A DNA stretch of 64,000 nucleotides from Muscardinus avellanarius (taxonomy: Eukaryota > Chordata > Mammalia > Rodentia > Gliridae). A program made the position numbers and the translations under genes. Under the pieces are notes generated by a model. That model saw only the letters and a program-made list of their open reading frames with translations, ran no database searches and was not told where the DNA came from. This document shows, in pieces, positions 40,611 through 50,288 of the stretch (position 1 is the first letter of the stretch; each line of letters starts with the position of its first letter). The stretch is from positions 20,600,592-20,664,591 of the forward strand of contig OY726578.1 in NCBI GenBank assembly GCA_963383645.1, in the 5' to 3' direction.

Positions 40611-40620
40611 TTTGGCGCCC
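40611..40620 (+). other. Possible primer-binding-site remnant
   Basis: tggcgccc directly after the LTR equals the first eight bases of a tRNA-Lys type primer-binding site, but the following bases diverge. A similar tttttggcgcc recurs about 30 bases later. Confidence 0.35.
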
Positions 40621-40649
40621 ATTACAGTTTCACCGTAACCGTTTTTGGC

Positions 40650-40940
40650 GCCGTAACAGTGACCTAGAATGAGAGTCGCCTCCTTCTGGAAGCCTTCCTG
40701 GATCCCCAGTCCAAGCCATGAGTATCCTGGGCTTTTGTGATGTGCCCCTATCACAGGTCAATTTATACTTTTGATCAAAATTGTCTGCTTATCCATCTAA
40801 CCTCCCCCCAGCCTCTGAGACACAGCGGGGGGTGGGGGGAGATTCTGTCCTAGTTGATTTACCCCAACAGCCAGCACAATTCCTGACACCCTGGAGAGAT
40901 TCAACATGGCAGGTCAAACCCACCAACGTGGTCATTATTC
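40650..40940 (+). mobile_element. L2 LINE relic, 3' end
   Basis: tccttctggaagccttcctggatcc, tttgtgatgtgcccctatcac, ttgtctgcttatccatctaa, cagccagcacaattcctgac and gagagattcaacatgg follow the L2 3' end order. Confidence 0.7.
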
Positions 40941-42485
40941 CCGGGAGAAGTTGACCCAAACGGCCACCGGGAACTGAATGTCATGGAAAGTCTAAAACCT
41001 CACAGGGCTTCAGAAAACAAACAGAAATGCCAAGGGGGAAATCCCTGTTCGAGATCTTAACAGAGGGGAGAAAAGATCCGTGCAGTCTTTGCAGAGGCGT
41101 CTTCGGTACGATGGGGTGGGGATGATATAGTTAACTTTCTCTACACATCCCCCAAACGTTCAAAAATATCAGACTTTTTACAAAAGCAAATTGCAAGAAA
41201 GAGCACCCTTTTCATTCGCACGTTTTCCACTGTTTTGGCACCCCGTGGCACAGTGTGGTAGAAGAATGGCATTGGGCTACGTCATCTCTTCTCTTCACCC
41301 ACATTGGCTGTGTGATCTCGGGCAGGTCACTGTCCCTCTCTGGGTTTTTTTTTTTTTAATCTTACACCTTTAAATAAGAGACAGACTAGGATATCCATCA
41401 ATGGCTCTAGCTCAAATGCACTCCTCAGGCGTCCAGCCACCTCTTCCTCACCTGGATTTTTCTGAACAAACTGGGCTTTAAAAAAAATTTTTTTTCCCTC
41501 CCTGTGGAATTCTCTCATCTTTTCCCCCCAACCCCAACACAGGTTGAAAGATACGCACGTCACACACCACTCCCTACCGCTGTAAGACGGATTTGCCTTC
41601 ATTATCTTAAACCTTTCAGCATTTCTTGAAACCTCTTCTTTATATGGGGAAAAGGACAGACAGCGGAAGATAAATCTTTGATTTCACATTTCAGAAAGTA
41701 ATCAAAATGGTCCCGCTATGGCGGGCGCTCATTACAATTGCCAGCGAGCCCTCGGAACTGTCTTCATCATCTGCCTCTCTCATCTGTCTGGAATTACTGT
41801 TTCTATTTGGGACAGGGATGCCCACGGGGGCGGCGAGGGGAAGGAGGGAGTCTCCTTCGTGTGATGTGGATGTTTCGTGTGTGCGCGCGATTCCTCCACG
41901 CGTCGGCCCGCCCGTTATCTTGGGTTGACCAGATAGCTCAAATGCATTTCATTCAGTTAGGACCCAGGGAACGTAGCCCGGGGAAGGACTTAAGAAGCGG
42001 ACCTCTCTTACCATCAGGCCCGAGGCCTACAAGCTCTTTATGAGCCGTGAAAGCCCGTGAACATGTCTCAGACATGAAAGCAGCACATTGGCTCCAAAAT
42101 AATAATTTAAAAAAGCGGATAAGCGAAATTAATAAACGCTTAAATGAAGTGCTTCTGTAAGATGCCCTTGCGGTATCCTTGGCATTTCTTAAAAATTTAT
42201 TTTTCATAAAAGCGCCATTATATTTCAAAAGAGTTGGTGGGCTAGAGTCCCATTTCATAAGAATTCCTGAGTATGCCCAATGACGTTTTAGAAATTGCAG
42301 ATAAACAATGTAAATTAAGAAAATTGCTACCAGGGAAACCATTTCAAATATGTAACTTCACTACTTCTTTTGCAATGATTATAATAAAAATGTGTTTCAT
42401 TTGTACGGTATGATATGAGTTTGAGATGCCAAAATGGGACCATTTAGGGCCAGTCAAGGTCTTAAAATGGCCTTGCGTAAGGCAG
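40941..42485. other. Unique region with MIR and AT-balanced island
   Basis: A MIR piece is at about 41245-41350 (gctgtgtgatctcgggcaggtcactgtccctctctggg). 42050-42470 (aaaataataatttaaaaaag, gcgaaattaataaacgctta, cgccattatatttcaaaaga, acaatgtaaattaagaaaat) is a 400-base repeat-free block that looks like a conserved noncoding element. No gene recognised. Confidence 0.5.
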
Positions 42486-43620
42486 GCTGATGGATGGAAA
42501 AGTGGATGGGTAGATAGAAAAGCGGACAGCTGATGATCGGATGGATTCACTGACAGGTGGATGAATGGAATGATGGCCATCTGATGGACAGAAGCGTGCA
42601 AGTGAGAGTACAGATGGGACAGTAAATGGATAGACAGATGAGCAGATGGATCAGGAGTGATGATGGATGGATGGATGGACAGGAATTAGTGACAGATGGA
42701 TAGATGATGGATGGATGGGTAGGTGGACAGGGATTAATAATGAATGGATGAGCCGGGCGTGGTGGCGCACGCTTGTAATCCCAGCGCTTGGGAGGCTGAG
42801 ACAGGAGGATCACACAGGTTTGCAGCCAGCCTCAGCTACCGAGTGAGCCCCTTTGCAACTCAGTAAGACCCCGTCTCAAAATAAAGAATAAAAAAAATAG
42901 GGCTGGAGGTGTGGCTCCCGGAGGTAGAATGCCCCTGGTTTCCATTTCCAGTACTGCAAAGAAAAAAAATATATATATATGGATGTATAGACAATGGAGT
43001 ATGGATGGATAGATGGATGGACAAGGATTAATAATGGACAGATGGATAGATGATGGATGGGTGGATGAATAGATGATGGATGGACAAAGGTTAATAATAT
43101 ATGGATGGATGGATGGATGGATAGATGTATTATTAGGTGAACAGTGATTAATGATAGATGGATGGATGGATGGCCAAAGATTAATGATAGATGGATGAAT
43201 AGATGATGGGTGGATGGATTAGTGAATAGACAGGGATTAATAATAGATGGATGGATGGATGGATGGATGGATGGATGGCCAGGAATTAATGATAGACAGA
43301 TGGATGGATAAATGGACTGATGGCCAGGAATTAATGATAGACAGATGGATGGATAAATGGACTGATTAGTGAATGGACAAGGATTGATGATGCATGGATG
43401 GATGGATGGATGGATGGACTAATTGGTGGATGGACAGGGATTGATGATGAATGGATAAATGGGTGGATGGATGCATGGATGGATGGATGGATGGATGGAT
43501 GGACTAATTAGTGGATGAACAGGAATTGATGATAGATGGATAAATGGACAGGCGGGTGAATGGATGAATGGATGATGGACAGACGGGTCGAGGGACAGAC
43601 AGATGGACGGATGGACGAAC
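42486..43620. repeat. Decayed (TGGA)n array, about 1.1 kb
   Basis: TGGA/GATGGA units with recurring higher-order phrases (cagggattaataatagatgg, acaaggattaataatgg, ccaggaattaatgatagacag). A SINE splits it. It is the reverse-complement motif of the 15.4 kb array. Confidence 0.95.
42750..42962 (+). mobile_element. B1-dID SINE inside the TGGA array
   Basis: agccgggcgtggtggcgcac to tttccatttccagtactgc, with CpG sites well kept in the B1 arm. Confidence 0.92.
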
Positions 43621-44230
43621 CGACTTGCTCAGTGTCACTCAGTGGGTTAGTGGCGACTCCCTCACTCCTCACTTCGGAGCTGTCATTAAAGACATTTAAG
43701 TTTAGTTACAACCCCTCGAGTGTGAGGACAGGAAGTGTCCTGAGATACCAGCCCATACAACTTGTTCACTTTATAGGTGAAGAAACAGCCTCAGAGGAGG
43801 GAAGGGACTTGGTCGGTGGGGCGTTTCCTCTCTTCGCATCCAACAAGCAGTAGCTGCTCTAGAGTTTGCCTCTTAGAGCGGGTGGGCACGGCCACGGCCC
43901 GGGCACTCTACGTGTGGGTAGCGTAGCGCGTCTCTGCTGAGGGCTGGCTGCTGACCCGACAGGTCTGCCTGGTCAAGCCACAGCAATTTCCCAGACACTC
44001 TCCCTGCTGCCTGCTGCAGGCAGGGTGGTGAATGGCCGCCGTAGGTCTGGGTCCAAGGCACTGTGTGAACTCTACTGAGGAAAATGGCATCTGCTTAATT
44101 CACACTGATGTCCAGTTTTGCTCAGTACAGACTCATCCCTTCCCGTGTCCTTCAGAGACTAATTGAGATGTGTCAGGAGAAGAAGAAGCCCTTGACTCCC
44201 TGACATACTGGAATTTTTTTCTAACTTTTA
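43621..44230. other. Unique region
   Basis: 43690-43850 (tataggtgaagaaacagcctcagagg) includes a MIR-like piece. The rest shows no gene. Confidence 0.4.
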
Positions 44231-44233
44231 TAT

Positions 44234-44434
44234 TTTGGTGCTGGGGATGGAACCCAGGAGTATTCTCCCTCCAAGCTACACCCCCAGCCCTTTTTAATTT
44301 TTTATTTTGAGACAAGGTCTCACTAAGTTGCTGAGGGTCTCTTGCTAAATTGCTGCTGCCGGTCTCAAACCCGCGATCCTCCGGGCTCAGCCTCCCAAGT
44401 ACCACGATTACAGGGGTGCACCACCACGCCCGGC
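44234..44434 (-). mobile_element. B1-dID SINE
   Basis: ttttggtgctggggatggaac to ccaccacgcccggc. Confidence 0.9.
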
Positions 44435-44599
44435 ACATATTGGACTTTCTGTGTTTTTCTCTGGGTGACAACATTCTGATTTTTCTACGGGAATCTCCCC
44501 CATCCCCTACTCTCAGTCGACATGTTGGATGAGCCCAAGGATGGCTGGTCAGGGTCCTGCACTGCCCCGGCCTCAGTGGCTTGTTTAAGGATGAGTACA

Positions 44600-44880
44600 T
44601 GGGTCAGGGCTGTCTATACCGCACCTATGTTATTAGCCTTCTTAATCATTCCACAACGCTGCGAAGTAGGCACTATTATAAAACTGCCAGGAAAGCTGGA
44701 GAAACCAGGCTGGTGGTACAGCTCACGGTAGAACACTTGCCTGGTATGCACAAGGCCCTGGGTTTGAGCCCCAGCACTGAATGAAAAAAAAAAAAAGACT
44801 AAGGAACCAAGGCGCAGTGTGCCTGAGGCTATATAGTTAACAGCGGCAGAGACGGAGAGAAGTTAGGTAACGCCATTTCA
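44600..44880 (+). mobile_element. MIR SINE split by an ID element
   Basis: ccttcttaatcattccacaacgctgcgaagtaggcactattata before, and aaggaaccaaggcgcagtgtgcctgagg after, an inserted monomeric ID are contiguous parts of a MIR. Confidence 0.75.
44706..44796 (+). mobile_element. Monomeric ID SINE
   Basis: ctggtggtacagctcacggtagaacacttgcctggtatgcacaaggccctgggtttgagcc keeps the anticodon-arm region (acacttgcctgg..tgcacaaggcc) that is deleted in the right half of the dimeric SINE. It has a 13-A tail. Confidence 0.88.
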
Positions 44881-45179
44881 AGCAGGCACGGATCCCCCCT
44901 CCTGCCTGCCTCTGCAACTTGATGTTTATGGTGCATCCTCTAAAACACAGTTGGCGGGCTTATCATAAATGCTGAGACACACAAAGATGTCTGGTCCTAT
45001 CAGGCTCTAACGTGAGTTAATTCCCAGGATAATCCACTCTGTGGTCTTATGTAACTTTGTATGCGTGACAACTTGCTTATCTGGGAATTCACTTCCCAGT
45101 ACCCTCAGCTCTATAGAAACTGTCGAGAACAAGACAGCTAAAGAATCAAAGCTTCCAAGTGGTCGAAGGGCTGCAAAGG
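44881..45179. other. Unique region
   Basis: No gene or clear repeat recognised. Confidence 0.35.
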
Positions 45180-45360
45180 AGGCAGCTTGGCGGTGCACAC
45201 CTGTAATCCCAGGACTTGGGAGGCTGAGACGGGAGGATCTTAGGTTAGAGGCCGGCTTCAGCAACTTAGCAAGGACCTGTTATAAAATAGGGCTGGTGGT
45301 GCAGCTCAGAAGTAGAATGCTCCTGGGTTCAAGCCTCAGTCACACACACACACACACACT
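45180..45360 (+). mobile_element. B1-dID SINE with CA tail
   Basis: cagcttggcggtgcacacctg to gttcaagcctcagtcacacac. The B1 arm is shortened near the linker (aaggacctgttataaaataggg). Confidence 0.88.
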
Positions 45361-45494
45361 GGAAAGAATTGAGTTTAAAGATGGTGGAAATTATTCAAAG
45401 AAAAGGCCCTAACTCTGACTTCACATACTATTTTTATATAAATATTCTGTTTTCTTAAACTCAATGTGATTACTTTTCTTTCTTTTTCTTTTTT

Positions 45495-45680
45495 TGGTGG
45501 TACTGGGGATGGAACCCAGGGGCTTTCTGCCTCCGGGATACACTCCCAGACCTATTTTATATTTTTATTTGGAAACAGGGTCTCACGAAGTTGCTGAGGC
45601 TGGGGCCTTGAACCTGCGTGATTCTCCTGTCTCAGCCTCCCAAGTCCTGGGATGACAAGTGTGCACCGGCACGCCTGGCT
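45495..45680 (-). mobile_element. B1-dID SINE, transitional form
   Basis: Young-type right half phrases (ctccgggatacactcccagacc) but a long B1 arm without the hairpin (tctcacgaagttgctgaggctggggcc). Confidence 0.9.
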
Positions 45681-45789
45681 TTCACTGTGGTTTCAAAACT
45701 GGCGTTCTGGGGGAAGTAATGTTAGCACTCTGAGTTAGATTTATGGATAAACAAACCCCAGCCACGAGGCTGACGGGTCCAGGATCCCC

Positions 45790-45932
45790 CCACCGTGGTC
45801 CCCAGTTTCCTCACCCGCGAAACAGGACGACGGTAGCATGCGCCTCCCGGCCCCTGCTACGAGAAGAAAGACCATCGCCGCGCGGCGCACATAGTAGGTC
45901 TGCAAAGCGCACATAGTAGGTCTCGGCGGGTT
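45790..45932 (+). mobile_element. MIR SINE with small tandem duplication
   Basis: gtccccagtttcctcacccgcgaaacagg is the MIR core. The MIR end phrase gcgcacatagtaggtct appears twice, 22 bases apart (45886-45902 and 45908-45924). Confidence 0.75.
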
Positions 45933-46569
45933 CCGCCCCCACCGCGACCGACCACCGACAAGCGGACGGATGGGTCCCACCTCCGCCCGTCCCTTCATTT
46001 GCAGCGTATGGATTATCACAGAAGCCCTGCAGGAGGCACCTTACAAGGTTATTGGATAGAGTCAGAAGGTGATGGAAATAAAAGTCCATTTTAAATGGTT
46101 CAATGTGGCTTAAGCATAAGGCAGCTTACATTTATTAGTGCTAGAGCAATAGGAATCACACTGCTGTTAATACTTACTACCATTATTAATCATCGTGACG
46201 ACGGCGCCGTTAAGATCGCCACGGCCGCTATAAAAGAATGCTAACAGCGGACCCCCGCAGTATTTCACGATAATCTCCCGCGTTAGGAGTGAACCCATCG
46301 GGATGGACACACGGGGCCGTGGCTTCCTGCTGCGCTTGGACCAACAGCGTCTTCTTGGATCCGGTAAATGAATTAGACGAGGGCCAAGGAAACACAGAGA
46401 GGAACCCAGCACCAAGGTGCAGAGCGGGAGTACCTAGCCCAGCACCTGCCAGCCTCATGGAAGAGCGCTCTGTCAGGAAAAAGCACGAGGCAGAGATTAA
46501 ACTTCGCCCCCCAGCCTCGGCCTCCTCCCCACCGAGAGCAGGCTCGTTCCTCCTTTGCTGGGATCCGCT
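45933..46569. other. Unique region, AT-balanced island
   Basis: 46080-46290 (aagcataaggcagcttacat, actaccattattaatcatcg, ccgctataaaagaatgctaa) is repeat-free and reads like conserved noncoding DNA. No gene recognised. Confidence 0.45.
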
Positions 46570-46900
46570 GTGGCCCGTGACTCCTCTGAACCTGCAGCTG
46601 GTGAAGCCGACCTGAAGGCTGAGGACAATCCCTTTTGGAGTTTACTGCTAGGTTGGGGGGAGCCCACGCCAAGTGGGAGGCTCCCCGGGGGTCGTCAGAT
46701 GCTCGGGTATCCACAGCTCAGGCTGCCCGGGGTGCCCCCCCATGATAGAGCCTCCAGAGAGGTCTCCATGCTGAGCCCCCCCAAACCAGGGAATTACGGG
46801 AGAGAAGACGTGCAGAGTTGTTATTCTAAGCTGCTATGTTTTGGGGTGTTTCTTATGCAGAAAGAGTTACCTGAAACTGTGGCTAAGGTTACTGCACCGT
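46570..46900 (+). mobile_element. MLT-like LTR 3' end
   Basis: tgttattctaagctgctatgttttggggtgtttcttatgcagaaagagttacctgaaactg, read with the preceding gaattacgggagagaag, resembles the 3' end of old MaLR-type LTRs. The 5' limit is uncertain. Confidence 0.5.
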
Positions 46901-46907
46901 AATGTTT

Positions 46908-46949
<42 letters not shown>

Positions 46950-46965
46950 ATCTATCTAGATATAT
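46908..46965. repeat. (TCTA)n microsatellite
   Basis: About 11 pure TCTA units and a degenerate extension. Confidence 0.97.
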
Positions 46966-46979
46966 CTATGTATCTATTT

Positions 46980-47036
46980 GTTTTTGGCTGTGTATTGAAT
47001 CCAGGGATATTTTACCTCCGAGCTACACTCCCAGCT

Positions 47037-47071
<35 letters not shown>

Positions 47072-47430
47072 TTTTGGCGGTACTGGGGTTCCCGGAAGCC
47101 CTTCTACCTCCAGGCTACACTCCCAGAGCTATTTTATATTTTTTTATTTGGAAACAGGGTCTCCCAAGCCAGCGCGGCTGGCTCCGAACCCAGCGCCATC
47201 CTCCTGTCTCCGCCTCCCAAGCGCGGGGATTACAAGCACGCGCCACCATGCCCGGCTCCTATTTTATTTTATTTTATTTTTTTATCTGGAAATGGTCTTG
47301 CTAATTGGCTGAGAGCCTAGCTAAGTTGCCGAGGGTCTTGCTAAGTTGCTGACGCTGGCCTCGAACCCGCGATCCTCCTATCTCAGCCTCCCCGGTCCTG
47401 GGATTATAGGCGTGCCCCACTGGACCTGGG
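46980..47430 (-). mobile_element. B1-dID SINE, host of young copy
   Basis: Right half 46985-47036 (gtgtattgaatccagggata) and B1 arm 47285-47430 (ctggaaatggtcttgctaat to gccccactggacctggg) surround a young SINE and an (ATTT)n tail. Confidence 0.88.
47073..47257 (-). mobile_element. Young hairpin-type SINE nested in linker
   Basis: Here the palindrome is TTCCCGGAA (47089-47097). Stem aagccagcgcggctggct. Tail (TTTA)n at 47037-47073. Confidence 0.93.
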
Positions 47431-48350
47431 TGAGGCGCTGTTCTTAAATCAGCTTGGGCGGGCAGGGAAGGCTTCCCGGCGGGGGAGACGTGCGGGCTTT
47501 GCGTGGGGTTTGAGGCTTGTGCAGGTGAGGAAGCGCCCCATCTCTCAATCCTGGGTCGACCCTCTGGTCCACACGATGTTTCTGAGTCCAGGGCAGGTCA
47601 GTAACAAGGGCCAGAATTTCAAAATCTCCCCAGATCATTGTTTCTCCTCTTTAGGGATCAGGCCCACTTCCCCGGCTTTAAATCAAAATGACAGGGCCTC
47701 CAAATTGGTTCAGACGCTCATGCCTTTGTAAAACCGACTTTTGCCCGAGTAGGCTTGCTGTGTCTAATTTCTGCCCCAAGCACATTTTCATAGTTAAGCT
47801 ATATTATAAATGTCGTTCAGTATGCCTGGTAATGTCAGACCCATGTTAAACCAAGAGCCAGTGATAATAGATATGGGATCCCTTTTGTATAGTCTGATGA
47901 GAGCCTGGGAGGAGCGGAGGGGTGAATTTAATCATTGTTTGTTCAAATTTATATTCTTTTTGTCTCCTCTTGGCTGCTTTTTTTCTCTGTTCCAGACACT
48001 ATGGGGGAGAAAGAAAATAAGGCTTGCTAAGTGGCTGGCCCGGTGGGAAGGGCAGGTCTGTGGGGGCGTTGGAGGTTTTCAGCAGGGGCTGGGAATCGCG
48101 TGGACATTTTTAGCGGGCTTGAAGCATCATCCTCTCTTCCCTGCAGCCACAGGGAGATTTACCAGGGACGTTGCTGGAAAGAACGGAAGTCAAACCATGC
48201 CTGGCCTTAGGTGGGAAGCGAACAGAATTGTGTGCGCTCTGTCTCCTTGTGGGGACTGGGCTGAGGGGCAAAATTCTGTTCTTCAAGCCCTATTTGCCAG
48301 GGTCCTCTTTAGCAATTTCTCTTGTCTGTTTTATCTATTTTTTTTTTCTT
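47431..48350. other. Unique region
   Basis: 47745-47930 (aagcacattttcatagttaag, tataaatgtcgttcagtatg, ccagtgataatagatatggg) is repeat-free and AT-balanced. The forward frame at 47810-48391 runs into the next SINE and has no domain. Confidence 0.45.
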
Positions 48351-48351
48351 T

Positions 48352-48508
48352 TTGGTGCTGGGGATTAAACCCAGGCGCATGCTACCTCTGAGCTACACAC
48401 TCAGCTCTATTTTATTTTTAGGGTTGAAACAGGGTCTTGCTGGCCTCAAACCCGCCATCCTCTTGTCTCAGCCTCCCAAGTGCTAGGATTACGGGCGTGT
48501 ACCTGGTT
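48352..48508 (-). mobile_element. B1-dID SINE with deletion in B1 arm
   Basis: ttggtgctggggattaaaccc to gattacgggcgtgtacc. About 40 bases are missing between tcttgct and ggcctcaaac. Confidence 0.87.
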
Positions 48509-49110
48509 TCTCTTCAACCATCAGGCCCTCTCATTTTCACTTTATAACCAGCTTCTTCAAGCCCAAACAGAGCCCCCTCCCTTGCATGGCTGTGAATAAG
48601 CTCTGGACCTGCTGGGCGCCCTCCCCGCTCTGCCCCGCCCAGTGACCAACACTGCCTGCTCAGCCACCCTTGAGCCTCCAGGGCCTCCCTGTGGGTCATC
48701 TGTGAACTTTTATGTAAAATCCAGGTTTGGCCAAGAATTCCCCGAGACCACTAAGTTGGTGTAGCAGGAACCCCGTCCTCCGCGTCCGATGGCACCCCAT
48801 GTCCGGTCAGCGTCCTGCTCCCCGCCTTGGCGGGCAAAGTCTGATCACCTGGACTGTCTTACCCTAGTCCTGCGAGCACAGTTTAGCCACGGTTCCCCTC
48901 ACCTCCCAGGTTCCTGTCCAACATGGTCCACCCCTGACCCACTCGTCCCTCGGCGGTAAATCCCCACCTGCCCTTCTGTGTTCCGAGTTGAGCCCCATCT
49001 CTCTGCCCCGCTGCAAAATACCATCGCCACGGTCCTACAGCTGTGGTGACAGCAGTAAACAGAATCTGCCTCGCTGTGCTTCAACTAGTGTCGCTGGGTA
49101 ACGAATATAT
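48509..49110. other. Unique region, L2-like in parts
   Basis: 48540-48720 and 48890-49080 (gttcctgtccaacatggtcc, ctcactgtgct-type pyrimidine-rich text) could be L2-like, without a firm match. No gene recognised. Confidence 0.35.
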
Positions 49111-49170
49111 ATATATGAACATATTTATATATGCTTACAAGTCTATTTTAGAATATAAACATGATTTATA

Positions 49171-49349
49171 GCCGGCGTGGTGGCGCACGCTTGTAATCCC
49201 CGCGCTTGGGAGGCGGAGACAGGAGGATCGCGCAGGTTCGAAGCCAGCTGTGCTGGCTTAGGAGATCCTGTTTCCCCCCCCCAAAAAAAATAGGTCTGGG
49301 AGTGTAGCCCGGAGGTAGAAGGGCTCTAGGAACCCCAGTACCACCAACC
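49171..49349 (+). mobile_element. Hairpin-type SINE, plus strand
   Basis: Perfect stem aagccagc(tgt)gctggctt at 49241-49259. Right half gtctgggagtgtagcccggaggtagaagggctctaggaacccc, so the young replacement is present but the TTCC half of the palindrome is mutated. C-rich A-tail variant. Confidence 0.93.
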
Positions 49350-49379
49350 CCCCCACAAAACCCCCCCACAAAACATGAT

Positions 49380-49496
49380 TTATAATAAGAATATTATTTC
49401 ATCACATATATTTATAATATAAATATGATGTTAAATATATAGTATTGATATGATTTTATAACATATTATAATACGTGATTTAAATATATAATATAT
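49380..49496. repeat. AT-rich repetitive tract, left part
   Basis: tatgattttataacatattat and related phrases. The same text continues at 52282-52440, so the L1-type element inserted in the middle of an AT-rich simple tract. Confidence 0.85.
49481..49496 (+). repeat. Target-site duplication, left copy
   Basis: taaatatataatatat, identical to 52282-52297. The AT-rich setting raises the chance of a fortuitous match, but the position exactly flanks the element. Confidence 0.7.
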
Positions 49497-50288
49497 GGAA
49501 CTTCCGGGAAGATGGCAACCGAGAAAAGCGGGGCTTAAGAGCCCGCTAACAACCAATCTCCATTACCACAAAATCAGCGCCTTTCGTAGCCAGAAAACAC
49601 CATCACCAGAGAAACAAAAAAATCACCAGGCTCCAGAGAGAAAGCGGACTGAGAACAGAGCTCAGAGCCACAGAGGAGATACACCGGCCTCACGCCCGAG
49701 GATGCGGCAGCAGCGCCATACTGCCAGCGGCAGCGGCGAGTTCACCGGACGGCTACAGCAAGCCGAGGTGAGCCGCTGCGGACCAGCCAGGTGGGATTTC
49801 TCGGCGCACGGAGCATCTTAAGCTCCCAGTGGCTGAGCTCAGCACACGCTGCAGGAATTCAGAGTGGAAATCAAAACCAAGAAGAAATACGCCAGCCTCA
49901 CGGCCGAGGGCGTGGCAGCGGCGCCATATTGCCACCGGCGGCAGCAGCAGCGAATTCACCTAGGCCCGTACAGCTACATCTGCATACTCAAGAACAGTGA
50001 GTCAAATTGCGGGCCACAGAGGAGAAATCCCAGTACTGTACTCCCTGGGACTTGACCCAGTGGGGGAGTGGCGGTGGCAGAGATATCACACCATAGGAGA
50101 ACGTGCAACCTGGCACCCCCCACAGTCTAAAGCAGCCTCTATCGACTCTCTGGGTCGGAGACTCTGTGATACAACCCAGTAAAGGAGTAGTGGGTCTGAG
50201 ATACTACAGACTCGAGATCCAGAACACCTTAAGTGAAGTCATAGTGACCCAAGGGAAGAACCCAGAGAAGGCACAAACTTCCAAAATC
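49497..50288 (+). promoter_or_regulatory. 5' UTR/promoter region of the HAL1-like element
   Basis: It starts with a YY1-like site (gaagatggc at 49508-49516), as in other L1 promoters. Two diverged copies of a unit lie at about 49670-49757 and 49877-49970. Both read c-a-c-c/g-g-cctcacg.ccgagg, then gcggc-type repeats, then a gcgccata YY1-like core and g(a)rttcacc. Confidence 0.6.
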
